DNA from: Isoetes taiwanensis
Taxonomy: Eukaryota; Streptophyta; Lycopodiopsida; Isoetales; Isoetaceae
Reading direction: 5' to 3'
Assembly: GCA_021234155.1 (NCBI GenBank)
Contig: JAJEKV010000005.1
Span: 23,887,584-23,951,583, forward strand
DNA length: 64,000 nucleotides
Below are positions 44,020-57,375 of this stretch, piece by piece (within the stretch, counting starts at the first letter, position 1; the number at the start of each line of letters is the position of its first letter). A program made the position numbers and the translations under genes. The notes below the pieces were generated by a model that saw only the letters and a list, made by a program, of their open reading frames with translations, searched no databases and was not told where the DNA came from.

Positions 44020-46876
44020 ATGCAGCCACCGGAGGCCAGAGATCTTGATGCAACCAAATACGATGATGTGCCCTTAGCATCCGATAAATCCTCAAAACGA
44101 GTTCTTCTGTACGGAACTCTTGATATATGGATAAAGGAAGCAAAATGCCTTCCTAACATGGATCTCTTCAGCGAGAAGATTACGCAATGTTTCTCTATCC
44201 TCTCTGTCTGCAGAAAACCTTCCACTAAAAGCCAAGGAGAATATCAGACATCACTCCAGAAACAAAATTACCAGCGATCCATATGTTTCGCTCGAACTGG
44301 GAAGCGCAGTATTTATGAGGACAAGGGTAATCAGTAACAGGCAAGATCCAAAGTGGGACGAACGTTTCTGTGTGCATGTTGCACATTTTGTGTCTGAGGT
44401 TGTGCTACTAGTCAAAGATGACGATGTGTTTGGAGCACAGTTGATTGGAAAAGGTTAAACTCCTGCAGAAAAATTTCGTGCGGAGAGCCTCTAGACGGAT
44501 GGTTTGACATACTTGGATCCGGAGGCAAGCCGTGTAATGCAGGTGCCCAGTTGAATCTGTGTATAAAATTCACTTCTGTAGAGCAGGATGGGCACTACAC
44601 GGATGGCGTTGATGATAAAGGGGTTCCCGGCCATACCACTTTCCCTTGAGAAAAGGGCAATATCGTCCTTTATCAAGATGCTCATGTTCCAGATGGTACA
44701 TTGCCTGACATAGAATTAGATGGCCGGAAATGTTTTAAGCACGGAAAGTGCTGGGAAGAAATCTGCACTGCAATCTTGGAAGCTCATCATTTAGTTTATA
44801 TTGCTGGATGGTCCGTCTATGATAAAGTTAAACTTGTTCGAGCCCAATTCTAACATTTTAGAAGGCGGCCAATCTACATTAGGTGAATTACTAAAACGAA
44901 AATCAAAGAAGGCGTGCGCGTCCTTTTTTTACTGTGTGGGATGACAAAACATCTCATCACACACCTTTTTCAATTTTGTATGTTCCTTACAGCTTCTTAT
45001 TTTATAGAAGGTATTGTCATAAAGGGGTGCTGTCTATAGGCATCCATTGTTGTTCATTCAAATATAATTTCTGTCTGGTATAGGAAGGTGTGATGGGAGT
45101 TCATGATGAAGAGACCAGAAAATTCTTTAAGCATTCATCAGTAAGATGTGTATTGTCCCCTAAGCTATGGAGATAACAAGTTAAGTTGGGGTCAAGCAAA
45201 AGGTATCGTTATTTCAAACCTGGTTTCCTGCTAACATTTTGGTTGTGTCTGTGAACCTGTTGGCATGTTATATGGCTTCATGTTATTACAGATAGTGGGG
45301 ACCATGTATACCCACCATCAGAAGATGGTAATAGTAGATTCGCAAGGACCAGGCAATTGCAGAAAGCTAACTGCATTTCTAGGGGCCTTGATCTCTGTGA
45401 TAATCGTTATGATGCGTAGGCATCCTTTGTTTAGTACATTAGATACTGTTCACAGGGACGACTACCATAATCCTACACTCACAGTAAGTCTTGTATGTCC
45501 AACTACTAGGTAAGCTGGATATGCTGTAATTTTCTCTGAGTTGAAGATTTCTGCTCATTGGGTGGTTAATGAAAAAAGGCATTTTCTGGCGAAGATTTCT
45601 GAAAAGTTAATAACTACAGGGTTCGGTAGCTAGTGGTGGACCAAGACAACCATGGCATGACTTGCATTGCAAGATTGATGGGCCTGCTGCATATGATGTA
45701 TTGACTAATTTTTTGAGCAGCGCTGGCGTAAAAACTTTTCGATGGCATAGACATACTGAATCATTGATTGAAATTAACCGTATATCATGGATACTGAGTC
45801 AAAATCAAGGGGAGGCTGCTTTGATGGTAACACAAGAGGATGATCCTGAGACTTGGCATGTACAGGTAGGTTTCTATATAATGATTTACTTTCAATCATG
45901 TGCTGGGTTGTAATTTTCAACAGAAAAGTCTGCATCTATTACTCTTTGGTTTTGGACTGAGAGCATGCATATTCAAAATACAAAGGTATACCATAGTTTG
46001 AGTTCTCATCCTTTGAGTATCTTATCTCCAGACCTTTTTTATGCTTGCTACATGGACTGGATGTTTTCCTGCTATTCTGCAATATGTGTACTGCCAGCGA
46101 TGTGAATATGTTGTTAGAAAACTTATTTAGTCAATATTGGAGCCTTCTTCTCTGTAAGCTTTTTGAATTCATTACAGTATATATGTGGTTAATTTACTTT
46201 TCACTCCATCAAAATGTTGAAGAAAGGTTCTAAAATGGCACTTGGATTGCAAAGCTCAAGGTCCTGGGTTTAGATACCTGGTCAGTCTGTTTTTCTAACA
46301 TGAGGGATATTGAAGCTTAGAAGAGTCTTATCTAGATAGGAGCGGGGACTTTGGATTGCTAAGGTGCCAAATGTCAATATATCCTGTGCATTTGCAGCTT
46401 TTAAAAACAATATGCAGCTCTTTGGCGTCTTGTGTGGCATGCCAATTTTTTTTTTTTATCTCCGGCAGTTTTGGCTTTGGTTACCATGTTGTTAATCTCT
46501 CCAAACTTTTATCTTAGATTTTTTTAAACTCAATTGATTCTGGTTCAGTCAGAGGCTTTCCAAAGCGTGTATCCGAGGCTGTGAAGCAGGTAGATATATA
46601 ATAAGCAGAAAGGCTTTTCGTTTTATATTTTTGTATTTTCTTTCAGACCCAATAATGTTAAGTAGAAGCGTCTGTTTAGAGAATGGTCTCATTGGGTTTT
46701 ACATCTGATGGGTAATACTGTACAGAATCTTGTTTGTGGGAAAAACATCACAATTGATATGAGCATACAGGCTGCTTATGTTGAGGTTTAATTCGGGCTG
46801 CTCAACATTTTATTTATATTGAGAATCAGTACTTTCTTGGGTCCTCTTATGCATGGGAAGGATACAAAGAAGCGAG
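44020..46876 (+). pseudogene. PLD: C2-type phospholipase D, broken and 3' truncated
   Basis: Six exon-like blocks. Exon 1 (44,020 to about 44,965) holds a C2 lipid-binding domain (YGTLDIWIKEAKCLPNMDLF, then SDPYVSLELGSAVF) and the start of the catalytic half (HGKCWEEI, GWSVYDKVKLVR, VWDDKTSH). Exon 2 (45,084-45,202) has HDEETRKFFKHSSV. Exon 3 (45,292-45,483) has the first HKD motif, HHQKMVIVD, and TLDTVHRDDYHNP. Exon 4 (45,620-45,865) has PRQPWHDLHCKIDGPAAYDV. Exon 5 is 46,518-46,589; exon 6 (46,726-46,876) has IYIENQYFLGSSY. Phospholipase D cleaves membrane phospholipids to phosphatidic acid. Exons 1, 2, 3 and 6 carry frameshifts and exon 1 also has a TGA at about 44,647. The second HKD motif and C-terminus are absent before the duplication junction at 48,644. 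The domain order resembles the delta/beta/gamma group. Confidence 0.92.
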
Positions 46877-48643
46877 GTGCGTGCCATAATTGCTGGATGC
46901 TATATATGTACTAGTATCTTCTGATTTTGCAACTTGATTACCTCATTCTTGATCAGAAGAAAGAGTTTCTTAATGTCTACACAGGAGACTCTAGGGATAC
47001 AACAAGGCTTCAACATCTAGGAGCATTCTCTCTAGTTGAAAGTGCTAGCTAAATCTAGCAAAAAAGAAAGACTAAAACTTAGGTATAAAGCTTATCAATA
47101 ATTCTATATCTTCACAATTTTATTGCACCCACTTATATAGGGCCTGAAAATACCTTGTGATGCTTCCTACATGCCTGTGGTCCCTTTTCCCTCTTTTGGG
47201 ACTGTCCATTCTTAATTTGGCCATGTTCGAGTGTCCCCAGCCGGACCCGTCTGACTTTCTTTTCTTATTATTGTTTAATGATGCCTGATCGAGTATGGAA
47301 AAAGAAGTCAGCACTGTTTGTTTTTAATTCTGAATCAGCTTCTTTTTGTTTTGAGCACATTTTTCCTCTGAGTTTAGTGAGTCCATATATATACAAAAGC
47401 AAGGCATTTCTGGTCTGGAAATTTGATGAGCTGCCTCAAAGTGGTTAGATTAAGCCTCTTTGGGTCCCTGAAAAGACAGTGACACCTTCCACTTATTTCA
47501 TAGTATAAATTGTTCTTCTGAATCCACTGCTTCGAAGTTGCACATTTGACAGTTGTTCGTGCCTGCCTTGGCACACTTCAATCTCTAAGTGATGAGAAGA
47601 ACATGGAACTGCCCCAATACATTCCTGAATTTATGTGACAAGTGTTTTTAGTATGCAAAAGCGTGAAGAGACCAATCTCTGGACATATTCAAGAAATTAT
47701 CTTGTAGAATTGTCTTTTCGGTTGATAATGCTTTGAAAAGGTCCACCTGTCTACCCACATACATGTGTTCTAAATCATGATGAATGTTCATATATATCTC
47801 ATGAGGTTTCAAACGTCGTTGGAGGCTGAGTGCGTGTTGGGAGCTGGCGACTCTGCTTAAGTGGTCGAAGGTGATAGATTGAAGCCCATTTTTGTTGAAC
47901 ACTGCGTGGCGGAAAAACCAGCTGTCTTTTGCCTAAAGTCGGTAATGTTTTGGATAAACTGTGATGCTAAGTGGGGAGCCTTTGCCTTTCATCTTGTATA
48001 TTAGCCAAAGACTGAAGTCTATGGAAATAAGACAACACCATAAGCACAACTTCAAGTTTCAGAGGATTGGCTGCAAATTCTGCCAACATTATGTCATGTG
48101 GGGGTGTGGGTTTTGCTCCTGATCATTCTTGACATCATTTATATTTGGAGACTCTCGAATCGATTCCATAATTCTTCTCTTTAAGGGGTCAAACCTGTAC
48201 CCCATACAAAATCTATTGGTTTAATCGAACTATTGAACAAATGGGTTTGGTATTGATGTCAATAAAAGTGCTAGAAGCATTCTCGCTCCATAAGAGCCCA
48301 TGAAGTGTAGCCTTTAGGGAAGTCTTTTCCAAGGTATGTGTAGCCTGAAACAATTCCAAAGGTATGTATAGTCTCATTCCAAGGTATGTGTAGGCTGAAA
48401 ACAATTTTCACTGGCTGCCCTTGGAAGGAAAATTCATTTCCATGCATCACAGGCCTGGAGGTGTTGAAAATCATCTTTTGGTGTTCTGGAAGTTTACTTG
48501 CAACTCTCTTTCTTTGCAAAGGCATCCAAAGCCAATAAGTGGTTTTGCAGTCCACGTGAGCAGAAGGATGTGGAAATTAAAACCCGCGCGTGGGCCTGCT
48601 GCGAGGACCCAAGTTGTTGCACTTTATGCAATTACGTATTGCT
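46877..48643. other. no gene recognised
   Basis: Sequence between the last PLD exon and the duplication junction. I looked for the missing PLD exons and did not find them. Short minus-strand ORFs (for example 47648-47902) show no motif. Confidence 0.55.
48331..48410. repeat. three short direct repeats
   Basis: Three variants of CCAAGGTATGTGTAGCCTGAAAC (48,330, 48,355, 48,379); the middle one is shorter and diverged. Confidence 0.75.
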
Positions 48644-49214
48644 AAGGTGGAGAGCATGTTTTGGACTATGGTACTAGGTCAGGCATTCTTGCAATTACTG
48701 CTCAGAAGGTAATCACGATTATCTGCCTCCAGTATTAGAATCTTATTAATTTTCTGAGATGTGTGCTGATTCAGATGGGTGCTAAAAGAGCAGTGGGTCT
48801 TGATATTGATGCGTAGCAGTTTCTTTACTCAGGGGTACAATGCAACTTTAAACAATTTGACATGGAAACTCTAACAACTTATGTTGTTTCATCTGAAGAT
48901 CCATTGCCTTTAACCATGGAACATTTGATGTAGTAATGCCAACATCCTATTAAATCCTCTTCTGCAACTTTCAAGGATAACAGGTTATCTGCAGGCCTGG
49001 AGGAGCCCGGGTAGCCTTATCAAGGCATCATAACCTAACCAAGGTAAAGGGACATTTTTGTGCATCTAGTTTAGAAACATTCTTACAAAAATCTGGTTCT
49101 TAAACTTTTTGCAGGTCAGCAGTGGTGGACACTTATTTAAACTTCCTAGAAAACATTGAGGTAGTTGAAGATGGTGGATGGGCTTGCATACATGGTAGGA
49201 AAAAACTGCAGTAA
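48644..49214 (+). pseudogene. PRMA: headless second copy of PrmA
   Basis: It starts within exon 3 (48,644-48,708) at GGEHVLDYG and continues with exon 4 (about 48,775-49,047) and exon 5 (49,115-49,214). The S-adenosylmethionine motif reads DYGTRSG instead of DYGTGSG through a G-to-A change. Exon 4 has several one-base indels (for example GATGCGTAG for GATGCCGTAG) and exon 5 has lost two bases. Without the first exons and with a broken frame it cannot encode the enzyme, although some indels may be sequence errors. Confidence 0.88.
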
Positions 49215-49388
49215 GATCTCAAGGCAGCGTTTATGGGAGAGAAGCTTGTAACATCAAGAGTTTGCATTGATTTAAATGTTGCTCAGCGAAAATAGGGTGT
49301 TGAGAGCAAAGTGAAGTAGGGTGTCTTATTTGAGCTCTTAGAATGCCGTAATTAGCTCAAGAGAAGAGGAAAACAGAGAGAATCAAGT

Positions 49389-51430
49389 TGTTGGAGGATG
49401 TTGATCATTGTGAGAAAATTTGTTTGCTAAGCTTTTATTTATTAGGATAGTTAAGGGGTCAGCCGTTGTATTGAGACTATATAATCATCTGAATATAAAA
49501 ATTGAAAAGGGGCCCCTTCGAGAATTTTTGTTTCCTTGGTATAATATGATATTAGAAGCTTTCTATGAGCCTAGCAAATCAGAGAACTAGATCCAAAAGG
49601 GAGAGGTCACCATCACCCAGAGAGGATACCATGGCTAGAGGAGTACCATGGCTGAAAAGAGGTCAGATGCCGACTGCCTCTTATATCTAGTTCATAAAGG
49701 CCGGGGGTTCTAGGCAGAGAATGGCGGAGTCTGCTCAGGAGCTAAGGTGGCTCCAGCTATGGAGAGAGATGATATAGGATTTAAGGAGGAGATGAGCAAT
49801 GGGGGACAATCCCAATTGGAGGGACAAAATTGAATTATGAGCGATGGTCAGATACCATGTGTTGAGGGAAAGCGGCCACTGTGAAAGAGGCATTGGACTA
49901 TCTTCTCAATGCATACATGGGACTACAGAGGAAAGATCAATTTCTTCCAGCATCAAATTTTCACTGCCAAGCCAAGGAGCGAGGATGGTATAAGAACAAC
50001 GAAACAATTGCAGGGCATGGGTAAACGACATTGCAAGCGGCAATTGTGGGGGAGCATTAATGGTCGATGCGATAACTGTCTTTTGGATTATTGGGGTTTT
50101 CTCATAAACTCTATTTGTGTAGGAAAAATGATTATACTTAGACAAAGACTCAAGTAAGAGGAGAGAGTCCTATCAACAAAATCTATAAATGGGCAATATG
50201 CCCCCTTATAAAAAGTGCCATCACTGATCACTACAATCAATGCAAATATATTTGCTACTGCATGAGGGATGGTCTGCCAAGCCAAGGATCATTCGGCATA
50301 TACAATTATGCCAAGTCAAGAACATGTCCATGCATGTACTCCATCCTCACCTATAAAAGCAAAGTGTGGACAAGTATTGAATCTGATTAGCGTAGTCCTA
50401 GGCCAGGGATGGGATCCGAGCGTTATAGCAGGAGCAAAAGGAGGTGAATCTTGCAACCAGATCTAATAGGAAGAAGTTGTAAGAACGAGTGGGAAAAAAG
50501 CCTGAGAAAGGTGTGTGAAAAGCATAGCTGCTTCTGCCTTTGTACGAGGAAAGAGAAAGGCAGAGATCAGAAACATGCTTTAAGTGCGTAACAAGATGGG
50601 GCATATGGCAAGGAATTGCAAATGAATTCAACCAAGAATCAGGCTTAAGGGAAGATCAATGAAAAAAGGATTCAGGGTGCAGAAAAAGAAACTTTTGGCA
50701 AGTCCAAGACTAATGCCATGGTTGTTCAAATTGACAATTGAAAGTGATGAAGAGGAGATTCAAGCGATGGGACCATGACTGTTGAACACAAGGATGGGCT
50801 ACTGTAGCCCTGGAATAAATAAAGGGCAAGGCAGTAGACTTTGTAAGGGATGGATCTTGGGAAGATCTGAAATCAGGGCTTGTGTAATCCTTGTCAGCAT
50901 GAAGCTGCACGACCAGCAAAGGGAGTTGTGCTGTGGGCTTAAGGACTTAAGAACGAGACAAGAAGAGATTTGTGTTTCCAGGAAAAGGGCTTCAGGTAAA
51001 TGGACCAGGGGTAATCTAAATTAGGCTTGGGAGGAAGATAGAAGATAAGCAATGTGTTGTATATTTCTGGGTTTTCCAGCAAATTTTCCTTAATATCCAA
51101 GATCGATTATGCGAATCTTGGGGATGGAAAGATGCTTCAAAGGGAACAAGCAAAAAGAGGTGGCTGCAGAGGTGGTTGCAGTTAGAAAAAGAGCAGGGAA
51201 TTTTTTATAGATTGACATGGGGAATTGGAGTGCAAGCATTTATGGTGGTTAGTTTGTGGCATGAGACATTGGGCTACTCAAATTTTAGTTATAAGCTCGA
51301 ACTAGTTGAGGATATGCCAGAATTAAAAGAGTGAGAGCTGATTAGGCCTTGTGCACATCAACTTGTGGGACTTGCTTGAGTGATGATAATTGATGAGCTA
51401 GAAAAACATGGAACTTGAGGATTTCACACA
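49389..51430 (+). mobile_element. truncated copia remnant, copy 2
   Basis: Duplicate of 10,067-12,060: LTR-like part 49,389-49,546, primer-site-like TGATATTAGA, and a zinc knuckle region near 50,577-50,625 that is frameshifted here by one inserted base (TAAGTGCGTAACAAG against TAAGTGTAACAAG in copy 1). Confidence 0.75.
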
Positions 51431-52380
51431 ACGAAAATTATAAATTTGAATCCTAGTCATATTTTTGGCCATTGCTCTCTCATATATAGATGAACCACAA
51501 GACATGTGCTTCCCCAATCTGGAAAGTAGGCTCGGCTGTTCCAGGGAAATAAGAAGGGCAATCTATAAAATGCCTTTACATTTTATCTAAATTATGAAAA
51601 ACCCCTGTATTTATAAATTATAGAAATGTCCCTTCTAAGAACAATGGCGGACGTTTTAGGCCCATGAGCTTCTCGCCAAAATCATCCATTTCAAGCAACA
51701 ATTTTACATTAGTTCAGCAACATTAATGATAACTACCTTCCAAATGATGCTTCAATGGTAGAAACCTTCTGGATGGTGCTTCAACGACAGAATCCATTTT
51801 GTTTTTCCATAATTTTTCTCCAAGATATTAAGGCTCACGGAAAATTACTAGGCTGTGGTTCAAAGTATCAAAATTCTTTATATCCCGAAGCTTTAGTTGT
51901 CAAAGTATCTCTCTATAAACTGCAACAAGGTCACTTCTTTTTTAAGCAAATTTAGGAGAAGGGGTTCTCAGGGCGGGCCCACAAATGATTAATGTTTGCA
52001 GATGGGCATAAAAGATGGGATCCTTTGCGATAGAATTAGAGGATCAAGCTTTTTCTGATTATCTTGCTCCCTCCGTCTTCCCTTAAAGCTGGGTAAACTT
52101 AGTTTTGCAGCCTGATATATATCCCAGCGTTTGATTTGTAGATTGTGTGGTCTGGATGTATGCCAGGTTAGGTGGGGGCTGTAAAAACGAAGGTGTTCCC
52201 CTTGGCTTCCACGAAATCCACTATGGCAAATGCTCCTTGCTTGCATTTAAGTCTGCATCAAGCATTCTTGATGTGCAAATCTGGCATTGTATTTATCCTA
52301 TTCCAAAGAACGCGAAGCTTGAATGATGATTTAGTAGCTTTTGCAAAGTCCCTTCATGAAATACAAATACCATCTATGCC

Positions 52381-54335
52381 CGCTGACCCTCAACCTAGCT
52401 TTAAGAGTCAAACACAAGAAGCCAACTTGAAATTATGCTCAAGTTGGGTTAGAACCTCCACCACTTAAGGTGATCATGCATTGCAAGAAACTTTTGAGAA
52501 ATAGCTTAAATATTAAGAGTTCATACCTTTTCTATTTCAAGAATATGGAGCTTTCACTCAAATTGATGTAGCAAGCAGGATGGATTGATTTTAAGGTCAA
52601 ATGGTTTTGGAATGATGTAGAAAAGTTGTAGGAATGCAATGGAGAAATCCTTGACTAAGTAAGAGTTGGAACCTGGAAGTTATATGAGTTCAAACTTCGG
52701 GTCAAAAATGGTCAATGGCGGTCAAAGTATAAAATAGTGATCATAAAAGTTCGAAGTTGCCTGATTGTTTTTAACAAAATTCTAAAGCAGAGGTATTAAA
52801 TGGCCTTACATTGGTGCAGGAAGTCAGATTCAAATTTGAATCAACAAAAGTATTTTTGAGCGCAGATTTGCATAAACACAGTCAAGAACAATATCGGGGG
52901 AAAAGGCGATTTGTAACTTCGAGTTTGATAGGTTATTTTTGGATTTTCTTTCACATACATGCACTAATATACGAGAAAATAGACTTGTCAAAATAGGATT
53001 TAGATCAATAGACTTGTCAAAATAGGATTTGGATCAATAGGTGTTTTTCTGGAAAATGTTTTGAGATGATAAATTGCAAGAATCATATCGTAGATTATTT
53101 TCAACTTGATAGACAATTTTTATTGATAAAGGTGGTCATCTTTGTCATAATAGAGTTGTGCACAAGATAATAAATGGTATTTTCAATCGGATCTTTTTGC
53201 GCATCAAATCGAGGAGTGCACAGTAGCTTCAAGAATCCTTCAGATCATGTTTCTCATGTATCAATGTCAGATTTGAGCGCGCCTCAGCCTTCAAGAAGTT
53301 TCTGTAACCATCTCCTTGATATATAGTTTAAAGTTTTCAAATTTTTGGCGCTCAGGCCTTGATTTAAACATTAATGGGTTCCTTAAGAGCGGGAATACAA
53401 GAATAGAGTAGTCTCGAGTTTAGGGAGCTGATTCCGCAGATTCGAGCAAGTTTCTAATTTTAGGTTCTTCAACCGTATTTTTGCAAAATTGGCGCCGATA
53501 TGATTTAGGCGATTTCGAGAATGTAAACCTAGAATATGCTGTATTTTGGTATTTTTAGGACTTTTGGCTATGGTTTAGAATTCCTTCCGTAAAATGGCTA
53601 AGGATTTTCTAATGATTTGGACCATAGGAATTTTAAAATAGCTTAAAGAAAAGACATGGAATCTTTAGATCATCTTTCAGGGCATAGTATCTCTAGTATC
53701 AAAACATATGCTATGGAGACACGTGTAAAGAGCATAAGAGCACATTTCAAAATACTATATGGAAAAGATATGCATTTCGAAATGGTATATGGAAAAGATT
53801 TGCAAGTTGAACGAAATAAGTAAGGATTAGGGTAAGGGTAGTTGCAAAAGTATGGTAAGAGTAAACATGAAATGGTGGCATATGAAAGAAAAAGGGAATG
53901 TGGAAGAATGATGCAAAATGAGCATGTGGGGGTAAAAGTGAGGTATAGTATAAGGGAGAAGATGGCTAGACAAAAATGCAAAGGTAAGCAAGGGAGGGTG
54001 GAATATGGATGTGAAACAAGGAAAAAAATGGCTAGGATTTAGAACCATATACCATGGAGTCTTCCAAACTTTGACTTCTAAACTTCAAATGAGTGTCTTC
54101 AAATCTTTTGTAACCCGTAGTCTTCTAGAAGATGCCTCCGACCATATGTTTGACCACAAATATAGGACCTCTTATGAGTTTGACTTTGAAAGCCTTGAGT
54201 TGACCTTGAATGTAAGCCTTTTTTACCTTCATATCCATGTTGACTACTAAGCTCTTCCAAACTTTGACCTAGTCTTTTAAGGAAATTGATCTAACGTAGA
54301 CCAAATAGTTAGCATGTTGTCCTTTGGGGGCAACA
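52381..54335 (-). repeat. gypsy LTR, copy 2
   Basis: Duplicate of 13,031-14,992. The start is CGCTGACCCT instead of TGTTGACCCT, so the terminal TG is changed; the end GGGGGCAACA is kept. Confidence 0.88.
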
Positions 54336-54429
54336 TCTTGCCAAAACAAAAAAATAGCTGGTCCCCTCAACCATAAAATATGGAAATGAGTGTTCTGAGG
54401 GGGTCTTCAACTAGTACAAAGGTTTCCAA

Positions 54430-54655
54430 GTGAAAAGGTGATGAAGTAGATGTGATGAGATGGATGTGCATTGCATGTATGGGAGATGAGTGTCAATGTG
54501 ATGGAAATGTGGTGCAAATGAGATGTGGATAATGAAATATGATGGAGGTGAAATGTATATGATAAGATGAGTGTGAAAGTGAGATGTGTGATGGATATGA
54601 AGTGGAAAATGTGGAGTATGAGTATGTAGATAAGATGAAACAAGGGTGCCAATGC
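54430..54655. repeat. GATG/TGTG-rich tract, copy 2
   Basis: Duplicate of 15,090-15,310, nearly base for base. Confidence 0.8.
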
Positions 54656-55157
54656 CATGAACTCGCCAAAACAAGAAAATGTGTGCCTTTGACTTGATCA
54701 GACTGAAAGTGCAACTCTGCTATGGTGGTAAAGCTAAAGCGCAGAGTGCTTTTGGGAAATGAATTCAAGGATGAGAGGCTGAAATGGTTGTCATGACTAC
54801 TAGAGATAGATGAATAGCTGCACCTGTCATGGGAACACAGAAATATATTAAGAACAAATTCAACCTCCCTTTATGGACTGTATGGGTTGCTTTAGGTCCT
54901 GCAAGGATGCAGAATGAGGAAGCAAAGGCATTAATGGTGATGGCCAAAATCACACAGCAGATGAATATAAAAACTAGTGATCCTGCATATATGACACTTG
55001 GCAAAAACATTAGTAAACATTCTTGTTTTGAACTTGGTGGATGTGATCTCCTTAATAGTCTTACTTGCTACAAACATGAACTCATCAAAGCAGTTAACAA
55101 AAATCACAGATAATATAAACTATCTATCCTACCTCTAATCAGGATTTGCTTAACTTT

Positions 55158-57271
55158 CTAGGACATAAAGAGGGACAAGCATACATGCTGGTTCCAATAC
55201 CTTTTCAAGTGCATAGTATTGATAGGATTTGACAGTGGCATACTTAAGACTACTTCCTTCAACCAATACGAGTTTGAGCCTGCAGAGTCCAGAACCATAA
55301 AAGGTCCTTCCCAAAGGTTCTCAAATTTGCTAATTGAGTCTTCCTTTGATTTGTTCCATTTCAAAACAAGTTCCCCTGAATTAAAAGTCCCCTGTATCCT
55401 ATGAGCAGCCTTGAAAGCAGTTAGATCTTTAGCTTTCGTCAATAAGTTAGCATTCTTAGCTTTCATTCTGTGTTTATCCAAATGCAGCAGAGCATCCAAT
55501 CTCTCCATCCAATCTCTCCTGCAAAGCATATTCAAATGGTAAGCATAATTTATGAGCTAGCCTCAAAGATGGTAGTTCAAGCGCAATTGGTAACACGGCT
55601 TCTATGCTATAGACCAAGTTGAATGGAGTATGATTGGTGGTTGTCTTCATGGTAACTCTGTAAGCCCAAAGTGCATCAACCAGTTTTAGATGCCAATCCC
55701 TTTTGTTCGCTTCAATTGTTTTTTGCAAAATACCCTTAAAACTTTATTAGTAGCTTTAGCTTGTCCATTACCCTGAGGATTATATGAGGAGCTCTTAGTA
55801 TGCTTAACCTTGAGGATATTCAACAAGTTAGTAATAACTTCACTTACAAAGGGTGTACCTCTATTAGAATGCAACTTAAATGGAATACCAAACCTGGCGC
55901 ACACATGTTCATGTAGAAATCTTGTTGTAGTGATAGCATTTGCTTGTCTCAAAGGCATTGCTTATAGCCATTTAGTAAAATAATCAGTGGCCACAATAAT
56001 ATGTTGATGTGGTCTTGCAGAAGAGGGATTAATGGGACCTATATAGTCGAGTCCCTAGATTTGAAAGGGTCATGGAGAAACAATAGGATTCAATGCAACT
56101 GGAAGAAGAATCTTCTTTCCAAAGATTTGGCACCGATGACAGGTCTTTATGATATCATAACAATCTTTAAAAACTGTAGGCCAATAGTATCCTAACATGA
56201 GAATTTTTTTTGTTGTTGTATCCCCAGCAAAATGACCTCCACAGATGCCCTTGTGCATTTCATTGATGATCATGGCAGCTTCTCCTTCACCAGCACATCT
56301 CAGCAAGACTCCATGCTGTTAATTTTGCATAGAACATCATCATCAATCAGTTTAAATTGCTTACATTTCTCTTTAAACCTTCTTTGCTGACTTGAAGTTA
56401 ATCCTGATGGCATTTCCTTGTACTGCAGAAAGGCCCTAATGGGTTGCTGCCAATCTTGTTGGACCTGTTTCTCATTAATTGACATTGAGGTTGCATAAAG
56501 AACAGACTTTGGCAAGCAACTCCAAATGATTAGTAGCATAAGATCCTAAACATAAGCCATTCAAAAAGACCCTAAATTCCTTGGCAAATATGGATTTGGA
56601 AATAGTGTCCATGGCTCTTTGGAAGGTGGCTGGGGCATTCATCAAGCCAAATGGCATTTTCTTCATGGCATAAGTTCCCCAAGGAGTAATAAAAGAGGTT
56701 TTAGGCTGATCTTCTTCTCTGATGCTTATTTGATTGAATCCAGAGAATCCATCTGTAATCAATACAAATTCTCAAGGCACCATTTTTTTTTCGAATGGTA
56801 CTATGCAAGATACCCATTCCGGATTAATTATTTCAATAATGACCCCTGCATCCAACATTTTGTGCAATTCATCCTTCATTAACCCCATTAATGAAGTGTT
56901 AATTCTTCTTAACTTTTGGAAGACAGGTTTACACCCTTCCTTTCTTTTATTTCGAATTGACATATCTCCTCTTTCATGCCAATGAGTTCTGAGTAATCCT
57001 AGGCAAATATATCTCCTCTTTCTTCAAAAAAATTTGTAATCTCTTCTCTATCTTGGGTATCAAACAGATCTCCTGCAAACAAGGTTCTTTGCTTATCATT
57101 CTTGGTGATAAGGACCTCTTGAATTTGCTTCTGTTCTTCTGCACTTATAACCAGAATAAGACAGAGTTCTTTGAGTTCACATTCCTCCAGGTCTTCTTCT
57201 GAGATAGCACCCTCAGACAAATGAGACATCAAAGTCTCTCTGCACGGAGCATCAGCCTCCCAATTTTGCTC
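55158..57271 (-). pseudogene. gypsy pol remnant, copy 2
   Basis: Same structure and same lesions as copy 1: RNase H tail, partial RT with VFLNGLC (56,553-56,567), missing RT-linked RNase H, and integrase with N at the second acid (55,863-55,865) and K at the third (55,755-55,757). It is better preserved in two places. The integrase zinc region is complete (HKGICGGHFAGD to CHRCQ, 56,070-56,306), and the C-terminal ORF 55,535-55,158 is continuous through KFENLWEGPFMVLDSAGSNS. Shared catalytic losses show that the element was dead before duplication. Confidence 0.92.
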
Positions 57272-57375
57272 TCGGTCTCCTGCGCCTTATGTTCTAGTGC
57301 GCACACTTGGGCGCTCGCTCTTTCATCTTTCGATGGCTTCCTCGCGGTTTGTTTGGTGCGAGCCATGTTCAACAT
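57229..57375 (-). CDS. small ORF starting with a histone H3 tail sequence, copy 2
   Basis: Identical to the ORF at 17,883-18,029: ATG codons at 57,375 and 57,366, MARTKQTARK at the second, and a stop at 57,229-57,231. The leader and the CTATAAATAG box (57,471-57,480) are also unchanged. This is a copy made by the segment duplication and is not independent evidence of selection. Confidence 0.6.
   Translation of the reverse strand: MLNMARTKQTARKPSKDERASAQVCALEHKAQETESKIGRLMLRAERL

Noticed and set aside
46243-46300. Possible SINE with GGTCCTGGGTTTAGATACC
   Set aside because: The B-box resemblance is weak, no clear A box or tail, and the sequence sits in a PLD intron without target duplication.
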